Notes under the pieces: generated by a model
Databases searched by the model: none
Seen by the model: only the letters and a program-made list of their open reading frames with translations
Told to the model about the DNA's origin: nothing
Shown here: positions 1-5,740 of the stretch, in pieces
How the letters are laid out: every line of letters starts with the position of its first letter
How positions within the stretch are numbered: the stretch's first letter is position 1
Translations under genes and position numbers: made by a program
Assembly (NCBI GenBank): GCA_021849995.1
Contig: JAJZSC010000214.1
Coordinates: 1-6,201, forward strand
Source of the DNA: Bacillota bacterium
GTDB taxonomy: Bacteria; Bacillota; Desulfitobacteriia; Desulfitobacteriales; Desulfitobacteriaceae
Length of the DNA: 6,201 nucleotides
Reading direction: 5' to 3'

Positions 1-82
1 TCCTTGGTTTTTCTTTTCGTACATTCAGAAAATAATAACTTGTGAGTGGATAAAAGTGCAGCTGCGGCTTCCGCCTGCCCAC

Positions 83-108
83 AAAAGCTTGGCGTCAGCC
101 AAGCTTTT
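83..108 (+). terminator. Strong intrinsic terminator hairpin of the preceding unit
   Basis: A perfect 11-bp stem (83-93 with 98-108) closes a GTCA loop, and its 3' arm runs into TTTTT (105-109). The run of A at the start of the 5' arm means it could also act on the minus strand, but the T run is better on plus. A smaller GC-rich imperfect hairpin lies just before it (56-82, core GCGG-ctt-CCGC). Bases 1-82 probably hold the tail of the preceding gene or its 3' UTR. Two plus frames stop at 33-35 and 43-45, and a third stays open to 142, so no upstream gene can be assigned. Confidence 0.7.
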
Positions 109-401
109 TAGCGCTGGTGGTATAAAGCAGAAAGCTGATCGATAGTGCTGCACATGGTTAGGCCACCTGAATTTCAGGCTGCTAGATTTTTATTCGTTCA
201 ATGCAGGAAACCGAGCTTGTTTGTAGAATAATAAATTAATTTTAAAAATATCTAAACTTAACTCTAATCATTTTAGTCAGATATTTGGACCAACTATGAG
301 AAGGATTATTAAAGAAAGACGCTAGGTATTTTCAATTTGATTTATTAGTTTCAAAGATCGGAACAGTGTTTCAATCTTTTGCGAAAAAGCTCAGAAATCT
401 G
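109..401. other. Non-coding gap upstream of the operon promoter
   Basis: No frame on either strand reads as a gene. The stretch is AT-rich, mainly from 180 onward. It holds a short hairpin (166-170 with 174-178) followed eight bases later by TTTTT (187-191), and an 8-bp inverted repeat AAATATCT/AGATATTT (246-253 with 279-286). A nine-codon open frame starts at the ATG at 296 but has no convincing ribosome binding site. Two GTTTCA copies near the right end are listed separately. Confidence 0.5.
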
Positions 402-430
402 TTGACTATTTATAGGATTCGATGGATAAT
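402..430 (+). promoter_or_regulatory. Sigma-A type promoter of the operon
   Basis: TTGACT (402-407, five of six to consensus) is followed by a 17-bp spacer and GATAAT (425-430, five of six). Transcription would start near 437, leaving a 5' leader of roughly 265 nt before the first gene. This is the best promoter-like sequence in the window. GTTTCA/TGAAAC copies lie on both sides of it. Confidence 0.7.
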
Positions 431-519
431 ATTATTGAGGAAAATGAAACTCAGTTTTACATTATGAAACATCGTAGGATTTTATGAGTTTCAGGCAACG
501 AAAGGCCGCTCCTCATAAT
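431..519 (+). promoter_or_regulatory. Branched RNA structure in the 5' leader, class unknown
   Basis: An outer stem pairs ATTATTGAGGA (431-441) with TCCTCATAAT (510-519), 10 bp with one bulged T. Inside it TGAAACTCA (445-453) pairs perfectly with TGAGTTTCA (485-493). A third short stem, GGC (494-496) with GCC (505-507), completes a three-way-junction-like layout. The loop of the second arm could pair further (GTTT 454-457 with AAAC 467-470). I compared it by eye with common Firmicute riboswitch signatures (glycine, c-di-GMP, THF, guanidine, T-box and others) and recognised none. The likely transcription start near 437 would cut the first bases of the outer stem, leaving its GAGGA/TCCTC core. 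Confidence 0.4.
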
Positions 520-530
520 TAAATACCTGG

Positions 531-645
531 CCGGGTAAATTAAGTTTGTGCTAACTTTCAGAATCTGCAATCCTTTTGGATTAAACGGTTCCGATCAGCC
601 CGGTTTCAACTTTTACACATATAGAAGGGGGGGAGACTTCTTTTT
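531..645 (+). promoter_or_regulatory. Second structured part of the leader, possible alternative folds
   Basis: CCGGG (531-535) can pair with CCCGG (599-603), enclosing a perfect AATCC-TTTT-GGATT hairpin (569-582). The same 3' strand could instead pair locally: AAACGG (583-588) with CCGGTTT (600-606), one bulge. The two pairings exclude each other, as in a switching leader. A purine-rich stretch follows, flanked by AGAAG (623-627) and CTTCT (637-641) and running into TTTTT (641-645), which makes a weak terminator-like hairpin about 60 nt before the first gene. These folds are read by eye, without energy calculation. Confidence 0.3.
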
Positions 646-703
646 AGGTATTTGGGAATGTCTCTTGGAGTGAAGAAAAATTCTGTAGTGGAAGGGATTA
701 TGC

Positions 704-1981
704 ATGGCAAAATTTCTTGAGTATCAGGGTAAGGAATGGTTAGCGAAAGCTGGTATGCCAGTTCCTAAGGGCCGTCCGGCATCTACCCCAGAAGAAGCTA
801 AACAAGTTGCCGAGTGGATTGGCGGCCCCGTTGCTGTTAAAGGTCAAGTTCAAGCCGGTGGGCGTGGTAAAGCAGGAATTGTTAAATTAGTTAACACTCC
901 TGAAGAGGCAGCAGCAGCTGCTGCCGAGATTCTGGCAAAAACAGTTAAAGGTTTACCAGTTCGCCAAGTACTTGTTGAAGAGAAACTGGATATAAAGAAA
1001 GAGTTTTACTGTTCATTTGTCGTTAACGGTGCAAGAGAAGCCCGTTCCCCTATGCTTATGTTCAGCACTGAGGGTGGAATGGACATTGAAAGTGTTCCAG
1101 AGGAATTAATCTTTAAAGTTAACATCGATCCTATAAATGGACTTCAAAGCTATGATGCAGTAGATTTAGCTGCACGAGCCGGAATTCAAGCACAGGATCT
1201 CGGTAAGTTCGCATCTTTCCTCTCTAAGCTTTCGCAGACTTATAAGAAATATGATTGTCAAACACTTGAGATTAACCCATTCATCATGACCGGTAAGGGT
1301 GATCTGATTTGTGCTGACTGTAAAATGGAAATTGATAACAGTGCTGTCGGTCGTCATCCAGAGTTTGGCATTGAAATTGCTCGTGACCTACCTGGTGAGC
1401 CAACCGAGCTCGACATGATTGGTTGGAGCATTGAAGAAACAGATGCCCGTGGCACTGGCTTCCTAATGAACATGGGCTATGACGAAGTTAGCCCAGGTTA
1501 TATCGGCTACCATCCCATCGGCGGTGGCTCTGCAATGATGGGCTTAGATGCTTTAAACCAAGTTGTACTAAAACCAGCCAACTATGCTGACACTAGCGGT
1601 AATCCGGTAGGTTCAAAAATTTATCGTGTAGCTAAATCTGTCTTGTCGCAGCCAAATATCGATGGTTATTTGCTTGGCGGATTCATGATGGCTAACCAGG
1701 AACAATGGCATCATGCTAATGCAATTGTAAAAGTCCTCAGAGAAATTCTTCCTACCCAGAAGCCAGGTCTACCTTGTGTACTCCTCCTTTGCGGTAATAG
1801 GGAAGATGAGTCGCTGGAAATCCTTAGAAAGGGTCTGGCAGACCTCATGACTCCAGATGGTCCTGGGCGTAGAATTGAGATTTATGGCAAAGAGTATGTT
1901 ACTGATGTTAAATTCATCGGACAAAGACTCTTGGCTCTAAGCAAAGAATATCGAGCTGAGAAAGAAGCTCAAGGAAAGTAG
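704..1981 (+). CDS. sucC: ADP-forming acyl-CoA ligase beta subunit, ATP-grasp (SucC/MtkA family), probably malate-CoA ligase
   Basis: This 425-residue protein would be the nucleotide-binding subunit of a succinyl-CoA synthetase-type ligase, interconverting acid + CoA + ATP and acyl-CoA + ADP + phosphate in the cytoplasm. The N-terminal half is a typical ATP-grasp: K46, the loop QAGGRGKAG (50-58), STEGGMDIE (121-129), and LEINP (188-192) with ICAD (202-205) supplying the metal-binding N191 and D205. The C-terminal CoA-ligase half is divergent. The usual NGAGLAM and LDVGGGA loops appear as GGGSAMMG (273-280) and YADTSGNP (294-301), and the NIFGGI segment as LLGGFMMANQ (323-332). At 425 residues it is longer than the usual 385-400. 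The ATG at 704 follows GGAAGGGA. The alpha subunit is two genes downstream. Malate/malyl-CoA as substrate is inferred from the lyase and malic enzyme genes, and succinate or another acid is possible. The symbol marks the family only. Confidence 0.85.
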   Translation: MAKFLEYQGKEWLAKAGMPVPKGRPASTPEEAKQVAEWIGGPVAVKGQVQAGGRGKAGIVKLVNTPEEAAAAAAEILAKTVKGLPVRQVLVEEKLDIKKEFYCSFVVNGAREARSPMLMFSTEGGMDIESVPEELIFKVNIDPINGLQSYDAVDLAARAGIQAQDLGKFASFLSKLSQTYKKYDCQTLEINPFIMTGKGDLICADCKMEIDNSAVGRHPEFGIEIARDLPGEPTELDMIGWSIEETDARGTGFLMNMGYDEVSPGYIGYHPIGGGSAMMGLDALNQVVLKPANYADTSGNPVGSKIYRVAKSVLSQPNIDGYLLGGFMMANQEQWHHANAIVKVLREILPTQKPGLPCVLLLCGNREDESLEILRKGLADLMTPDGPGRRIEIYGKEYVTDVKFIGQRLLALSKEYRAEKEAQGK

Positions 1982-1990
1982 GGAAAAACA

Positions 1991-2284
1991 GTGCTGGAAT
2001 TCGCAGAAAAAAGTTGTACAATCAAAATCGATACCAGCAAGTGTGATACATGCGAAACCAAGGCATGTGCGGACGCGTGCAAGAAGTTTGCCAGGGGCTT
2101 ACTTGGAATTGACGACAAGGGTAGAGCTTCTGTGGCACATCGGAACGAAGAAGAGGTATTAAGATTAGGAACCGAGTGCTTAGCGTGCGAGATTGCCTGC
2201 AAGTTCTATGGTAATGATGCTATTGAGATTGAAGTTCCTGTTGCAGGTTTGAACGAATACCTCAAGAAGCGTAACCTGGCATAA
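1991..2284 (+). CDS. Small ferredoxin-like iron-sulfur protein between the ligase subunit genes
   Basis: This 97-residue soluble protein has two cysteine groups: C18-x2-C21-x4-C26-x3-C30 and C63-x2-C66-x3-C70, plus C9. The second half (C30, then C63/C66/C70 and a short acidic tail) resembles FixX-type ferredoxin-like proteins and could hold one [4Fe-4S] cluster. C18, C21 and C26, with C9 or another ligand, could hold a second. The spacing departs from the standard CxxCxxCxxxCP pattern. The start is a GTG, 9 bases after the TAG of the beta subunit gene, with AGGG at 1980-1983 as a modest ribosome binding site. It is in the same frame as the upstream gene. Translational coupling suggests a role tied to the ligase or to pathway electrons, for example from pyruvate oxidation. 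A partner or accessory subunit cannot be deduced, and zinc binding is an alternative. Confidence 0.7.
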   Translation: MLEFAEKSCTIKIDTSKCDTCETKACADACKKFARGLLGIDDKGRASVAHRNEEEVLRLGTECLACEIACKFYGNDAIEIEVPVAGLNEYLKKRNLA

Positions 2285-2306
2285 ATATCAAACTTGTTTT
2301 GTATCG

Positions 2307-2320
2307 TAGGTGGGAACCTA
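2307..2320 (+). other. Small GNRA-loop hairpin before the alpha subunit gene
   Basis: TAGGT (2307-2311) pairs with ACCTA (2316-2320) around a GGGA loop of the stable GNRA class. It sits in the 61-base gap, 14 bases before the GAGGGA ribosome binding site (2335-2340) of the next gene. It has no T tail, so it is not a terminator. With five base pairs it could be chance. Confidence 0.25.
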
Positions 2321-2345
2321 GCAAAATGTTAAATGAGGGATAAGA

Positions 2346-3242
2346 ATGGGCATTTTGATCAGTAAAGAAACCAAGGTTATTGTCCAGGGAATCACTGGTC
2401 GTGAAGGATCCGTACGGACAAAATATATGAAAGACTATGGAACTAAAGTTATTGGTGGAACCAGCCCGGGAAAAGCCGGGGACCAAGTTCACGGAGTTCC
2501 TGTATTTAACACTGTAAAAGAGATCGTTCGCGCTGAAGGGGAAATCGATTTCAGTGTTGTGTTTGTACCTGGTCGCGGTTTAAAAACTGCTGTAATGGAA
2601 GCAGCTGATGCAGGAGTCAAGAATATTCTTCCTTGCGTAGAGGGCACTCCTATTCATGATATTATGGAAATGATTGCCTATGCAAAGATGAGAGGTTCAA
2701 GGATCCTGGGACCAGGCTCTATCGGTATCATCACTCCAGGTGAAGCCGTTGTCGGTTGGCTCGGTGGTAACGTTGAATGGGCCAACAAATTCTTCCAAAG
2801 AGGAAATATTGGGGTTTTCTCCCGTAGTGGCGGACAATCCGGAACAATCCCCTGGGTCTTAAGAGAGGGTGGATTTGGTGTTAGTACCGTAGTTCATACT
2901 GGTACTGAACCTGTTCTTGGAACTTCCATGGCTGACCTGCTGCCTTTCTTCGAGGAAGATCCTGAGACTAAAGGTGTTGCCGTTTACGCAGAAATCGGAG
3001 GCACTCAGGAAGAAGAGTGTGCTGAAGTCATTGCTGCGGGTAAATTTACTAAACCTTTTGTTATCTACGTTGCAGGTGCATGGGCTCCAGAAGGTCAACG
3101 CTTCTCTCACGCCTCAAACATTGTAGAACGTGGCCGTGGCTCAGCTAAGAGCAAAATGGAAGCTATCACAAAAGCGGGTGGATATGTCGCAGATACTCCA
3201 ACCGATATTCCCATTATCTTAAAAGAAAAAATTAAAGGTTAG
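2346..3242 (+). CDS. sucD: Acyl-CoA ligase alpha subunit (SucD/MtkB family), probably malate-CoA ligase
   Basis: This 298-residue protein is close to the usual alpha-subunit length of about 290. It would bind CoA and carry the phosphohistidine that passes phosphate between acyl group and nucleotide. The N-terminal Rossmann-like CoA domain has GITGREGS (15-22), GGTSPGKAG (37-45) and VPVFNTV (51-57). The ligase domain has SRSGGQSG (159-166), AEIGGTQEE (215-223, E216 matching E. coli Glu208) and RFSHASNI (252-259), where H255 matches the E. coli active-site His246. The normally strict GPNCPG/GPNCAG loop is GPGSIG (122-127), so Asn and Cys are lost. That fits a changed acyl pocket or a separate subfamily. 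The ATG at 2346 follows GAGGGA by five bases. Substrate is inferred from neighbours, and the symbol marks the family only. Confidence 0.87.
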   Translation: MGILISKETKVIVQGITGREGSVRTKYMKDYGTKVIGGTSPGKAGDQVHGVPVFNTVKEIVRAEGEIDFSVVFVPGRGLKTAVMEAADAGVKNILPCVEGTPIHDIMEMIAYAKMRGSRILGPGSIGIITPGEAVVGWLGGNVEWANKFFQRGNIGVFSRSGGQSGTIPWVLREGGFGVSTVVHTGTEPVLGTSMADLLPFFEEDPETKGVAVYAEIGGTQEEECAEVIAAGKFTKPFVIYVAGAWAPEGQRFSHASNIVERGRGSAKSKMEAITKAGGYVADTPTDIPIILKEKIKG

Positions 3243-3251
3243 TTCGGTTCT

Positions 3252-3289
3252 AAACACTAAGTATTCATAATACTGAATACTTAGTGTTT
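3252..3289. repeat. Perfect 16-bp hairpin between ligase alpha and lyase genes
   Basis: AAACACTAAGTATTCA (3252-3267) and its exact complement (3274-3289) enclose a six-base loop, TAATAC. It begins ten bases after the alpha-subunit stop and ends 18 bases before the lyase ribosome binding site. No T run follows, so a classical terminator is unlikely. A role in mRNA processing or stability, setting different levels of upstream and downstream cistrons, is plausible. As double-stranded DNA it could also be a dyad operator. Confidence 0.6.
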
Positions 3290-3307
3290 GGCCATAAAAT
3301 TATTATA

Positions 3308-3312
3308 GGGGG
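3308..3312 (+). promoter_or_regulatory. Ribosome binding site fixing the lyase start at 3323
   Basis: GGGGG (followed by T) lies ten bases before the ATG at 3323. A longer reading from a GTG at 3284 would start inside the 3' arm of the perfect hairpin, has no ribosome binding site, and would add 13 residues that precede the family's normal start. The ATG at 3332 is nearer the conserved RSIMYIPG but worse spaced. Confidence 0.7.
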
Positions 3313-3322
3313 TAATTATACC

Positions 3323-4207
3323 ATGGCTGTTATGAGATCTATTATGTACATCCCTGGCAATAACCCAAAAATGATTGCCAAGGCTCCAGAAATACCTGCA
3401 GATATTATCACACTTGATCTTGAAGATTCTGTGCCACCAGCGGAGAAAGAAACCGCTCGTCAATTAGTGAAAGAGAACCTTAAATTTGCTGCTACTGGCG
3501 GAGCACAAGTTTTCGTTCGTATTAACAACTGGGAAACAGAGCTTACTAATGATGATCTCGAAGCTATTGTATGGCCTGGCTTAGATGGCGTTACCTTAGC
3601 TAAAACCGGTTGTGCTGATGATGTTAAGCGCCTTGAGTGGAAACTTGAAGAGCTTGAGCTTCGTCGTGGCATCCCTGTAGGAACTGTGAAAATTTCTATG
3701 CTTCTTGAAACCGCTAAAGGTATCGTTAACGCTGCTGAGTGCTGCGTTGCAAGTAAGCGTAATGTTAATGCAATTTTCGGTGCGGTTGACTACTGCCGTG
3801 ACATGAGAGTTAAATTAACTTCTGAGGCTGTAGAACAAAATTATGCCCGTGCACATATGGCTGTTTGCGCTCGTATGGCTGGTATCGTTGCTATCGACGC
3901 TCCTTTCGTTGCATATCAAGATATCCCTGCCTTCGAGAAAAACGTTGCAGATGGCAAACAAATGGGTTATGAAGGTCGTATGATCATCCATCCTTCCCAG
4001 GTTGAGCCATCAAACCGTCTGTATGCTCCAGATCCTGCAGATGTTGAGTGGGCAAAAGGTGTTGTAAAAGTGTTTGAAGAAGAAGGTATTGCTAAGGGTA
4101 AGGCTGCCGTTTCCTTCAATGGTAAAATGGTTGATACTCCTGTATATCTTAACGCAAAAGACATTCTCGCTGCACAGGCTGAAATTGATGCTAAAAATGC
4201 AAAATAA
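3323..4207 (+). CDS. HpcH/HpaI-CitE family CoA lyase, probably malyl-CoA lyase
   Basis: This 294-residue TIM-barrel enzyme belongs to the citrate lyase beta/malyl-CoA lyase group, which reversibly makes 3-hydroxyacyl-CoA from acetyl-CoA and a 2-oxoacid using Mg2+. Visible family marks are RSIMYIPGNNP (5-15), LDLEDSVPPAEK (31-42), substrate-binding R66 in VRIN, E129 in MLLETAKG and D156 in FGAVDY as metal ligands, AIDAPF (190-195), and GYEGRMIIHPSQV (215-227). The C-terminus ends with SFNGKMVDTPV, common in stand-alone CitE-like lyases. It is not a citrate lyase complex subunit, because no citD, citF or citC lies nearby. Setting between a CoA ligase and malic enzyme points to glyoxylate + acetyl-CoA <-> malyl-CoA. 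Citramalyl-CoA lyase is the main alternative. Start chosen at the ATG with GGGGG ten bases upstream. Confidence 0.85.
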   Translation: MAVMRSIMYIPGNNPKMIAKAPEIPADIITLDLEDSVPPAEKETARQLVKENLKFAATGGAQVFVRINNWETELTNDDLEAIVWPGLDGVTLAKTGCADDVKRLEWKLEELELRRGIPVGTVKISMLLETAKGIVNAAECCVASKRNVNAIFGAVDYCRDMRVKLTSEAVEQNYARAHMAVCARMAGIVAIDAPFVAYQDIPAFEKNVADGKQMGYEGRMIIHPSQVEPSNRLYAPDPADVEWAKGVVKVFEEEGIAKGKAAVSFNGKMVDTPVYLNAKDILAAQAEIDAKNAK

Positions 4208-4227
4208 CTAATAATTCTCTGATGTTT

Positions 4228-4256
4228 TTGGTCGCCTCTTTTTAAGAGGCGACCAA
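4228..4256 (+). terminator. Perfect 13-bp hairpin after the lyase gene, possible weak or partial terminator
   Basis: TTGGTCGCCTCTT (4228-4240) pairs perfectly with 4244-4256 around a TTT loop, 20 bases after the lyase stop. The stem is GC-rich and very stable, but the next T run (4263-4267) comes six bases beyond the stem, so termination is probably incomplete. It may protect the upstream mRNA or reduce readthrough into the malic enzyme gene. Confidence 0.5.
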
Positions 4257-4363
4257 GTAGAATTTTTGAAGATTGAATATAACTAGCTGTTACAACTATA
4301 GAATTTATTATTAATTGCACTAAATGTAACAACTTAGTACGATATTTTATTTAAAGAAAGAGA
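4257..4363 (+). promoter_or_regulatory. Possible internal promoter and paired operator-like repeats before malic enzyme
   Basis: TGTTACAACT (4288-4297) and TGTAACAACT (4325-4334) are near-identical direct repeats 37 bases apart. Their first seven bases also form an inverted repeat (TGTTACA/TGTAACA). Weak promoter matches overlap them: TTGAAT (4273-4278), 18 bp, TATAGA (4297-4302); and TTGCAC (4315-4320), 17 bp, TACGAT (4338-4343). With the hairpin just upstream and a gap much longer than the others in the operon, separate control of malic enzyme is plausible. Each individual match is weak. Confidence 0.3.
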
Positions 4364-4368
4364 AAGGA
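4364..4368 (+). promoter_or_regulatory. Ribosome binding site favouring the malic enzyme start at 4377
   Basis: AAGGA lies eight bases before the ATG at 4377 but only two before the ATG at 4371, which is too close. The second ATG (protein beginning MSGIKNLREE) is therefore preferred. The difference is two residues. Confidence 0.6.
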
Positions 4369-4376
4369 AGATGAAC

Positions 4377-5633
4377 ATGTCAGGTATTAAAAACCTTCGC
4401 GAAGAAGCCTTGGCTTTTCATAAAGTAAGACCTGGAAAACTCGAAATAAGGGTTACCGTTCCTGCTGCAACCAGAGATGACTTGACACTGGCTTATTCCC
4501 CTGGAGTTGCTGAACCAGTTAAGGAAATTGCTAAAGACCTCGAAAATTTAGACGTCTACACAAATCATGCCAACGCAGTTTGCATTGTCTCCGATGGTAG
4601 CGCCATTCTGGGACTCGGCAATCTTGGGGCTGCAGCATCAATGCCTGTTATGGAGGGTAAAGCTCTTCTCTTTAAAGCATTTGGTGATGTAGACGCATAT
4701 CCTATTTGTGTTAATACAAATGACACTGATAAGATCGTTGAACTCGTAGAACTTATGGCTCCATCTTTTGGTGGTGTAAACCTTGAAGATATTAAAGCAC
4801 CAGAGTGTTTTAAAATCGAAGAAGCTCTTAAAAATCGCGGAATTTTTAAAGGCCCGATTTTCCATGATGATCAGCATGGAACCGCTGTCGTCACTCTGGC
4901 AGGTCTTGTAAATGCACTTAAAGTAGTTGGTAAGAAAATTGACGAAGTAAAGGTTGTCGCCAACGGTGCTGGTGCAGCTGGTATTGCTATTATTAAACTT
5001 CTTATGAGCATGGGTCTTAAGAATGTTATTATGTGTGATACCAAAGGCGCAATCTATGAAGGTCGTACCAGTGGGATGAATCCTTGGAAAGAAGAAATCG
5101 CGAAAGCAACCAACCCTGAAAAGTTCAGTGGCGACCTTGCTGGTGCTTTAGTAGGTGCAGACGTTTTTATCGGTGTGTCTGCTCCGGACGTTCTTAATGA
5201 AGAAATGATCAAATCCATGGCTAAAGATGCGATCGTCTTCTGCCAAGCTAACCCTATTCCGGAAATTTGGCCAATTGAGAGAGCGCTTGAAGCTGGTGCA
5301 GCTATTATTTCTACAGGCCGCTCCGATGTTCAGAACCAAATTAACAACGTTCTTGCCTTTCCAGGAATGTTCCGCGGAGCAATTGATGTACGTGCAACTG
5401 ACATCAATGACGCTATGAAAGTTGCCGCTGCCTACGCTATCGCAAGTATTATTCCGGATGAAGAACTTAGACCTGATTATATTATTCCTTATACACTTAA
5501 TCCAGAGGTTGCCCCTGCAGTTGCAGCTGCTACAGCTAAAGCTGCTATTGACAGTGGTATTGCCAGAAATCCGATCGATCCAGAAATTGTTGCTGAAAAT
5601 CTTAGGAAGAGACTTGCTAATCAGTACAAATAG
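4377..5633 (+). CDS. Malic enzyme (oxaloacetate-decarboxylating malate dehydrogenase)
   Basis: This 418-residue cytoplasmic enzyme would oxidise and decarboxylate malate to pyruvate and CO2 with NAD(P)+ and Mg2+ or Mn2+. It has the length of small bacterial malic enzymes (about 390-430), without the phosphotransacetylase-like tail of MaeB types. Marks in order: LAYSPGVAEP (38-47) with catalytic Y40; VSDGSAILGLGNLG (71-84); MEGKA (92-96) with catalytic K95; NLEDIKAP (135-142) with metal ligands E137 and D138; FHDDQHGTA (162-170); Rossmann loop GAGAAG (197-202) with D221 after the second strand; ANPIPEIWP (291-299); and STGRSD...NQINNVLAFPG (312-330). NAD or NADP preference cannot be decided. 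As last gene of the operon it would take malate released by the ligase to pyruvate. GCT- and CGT-rich codons suggest good expression. Confidence 0.93.
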   Translation: MSGIKNLREEALAFHKVRPGKLEIRVTVPAATRDDLTLAYSPGVAEPVKEIAKDLENLDVYTNHANAVCIVSDGSAILGLGNLGAAASMPVMEGKALLFKAFGDVDAYPICVNTNDTDKIVELVELMAPSFGGVNLEDIKAPECFKIEEALKNRGIFKGPIFHDDQHGTAVVTLAGLVNALKVVGKKIDEVKVVANGAGAAGIAIIKLLMSMGLKNVIMCDTKGAIYEGRTSGMNPWKEEIAKATNPEKFSGDLAGALVGADVFIGVSAPDVLNEEMIKSMAKDAIVFCQANPIPEIWPIERALEAGAAIISTGRSDVQNQINNVLAFPGMFRGAIDVRATDINDAMKVAAAYAIASIIPDEELRPDYIIPYTLNPEVAPAVAAATAKAAIDSGIARNPIDPEIVAENLRKRLANQYK

Positions 5634-5662
5634 TACCAAAAACTTTATAAGGTTCTTTTCTC

Positions 5663-5695
5663 AAGAAGCGGCCGAAAAGGCCTCTTCTTTTTTTT
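5663..5695 (+). terminator. Intrinsic terminator of the operon
   Basis: AAGAAG-c-GGCC (5663-5673) pairs with GGCC-t-CTTCTT (5679-5689) around GAAAA, with one C/T mismatch. It runs into eight T residues (5688-5695). It lies 30 bases after the malic enzyme stop and is a textbook rho-independent terminator. Confidence 0.9.
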
Positions 5696-5740
5696 AGGTT
5701 AATCCACTTTCTGTGCCAACACGTCTTTTTAACAAACTAG

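Larger units (their letters stand above)
348..609. repeat. Cluster of six GTTTCA/TGAAAC hexamers around the promoter
   Basis: GTTTCA starts at 348, 368, 488 and 603. Its complement TGAAAC starts at 445 and 465. The two pairs 348/368 and 445/465 are each spaced exactly 20 bp, about two helical turns, and they sit on opposite sides of the -35/-10 promoter in opposite orientation. By chance about 0.1-0.2 copies of this hexamer (both strands) are expected in 262 bases. Reading through the coding part of the window by eye I found only one (3706). This suggests operator sites for an unidentified regulator. The copies at 445 and 488 also form the arms of an RNA stem, so some may serve RNA structure instead. 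Confidence 0.45.

Noticed and set aside
2..142. Open plus-strand frame at the left edge
   Set aside because: It runs through the terminator hairpin and shows no protein-like pattern. It is more likely 3' untranslated DNA.
3284..3322. GTG-initiated extension of the lyase gene
   Set aside because: It starts inside the perfect hairpin without a ribosome binding site, and the added residues are not part of the family fold. The ATG at 3323 is well placed.
3967..4332. Minus-strand open frame (121 codons) over the end of the lyase gene
   Set aside because: Most of it is antisense to conserved lyase codons, and it crosses the 13-bp hairpin. No recognisable domain.
5148..5639. Long minus-strand open frame (163 codons)
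   Set aside because: It lies entirely opposite the malic enzyme gene, its translation is rich in Ser, Asn and Cys with no family motif, and it has no ribosome binding site. It is a shadow of the real gene.
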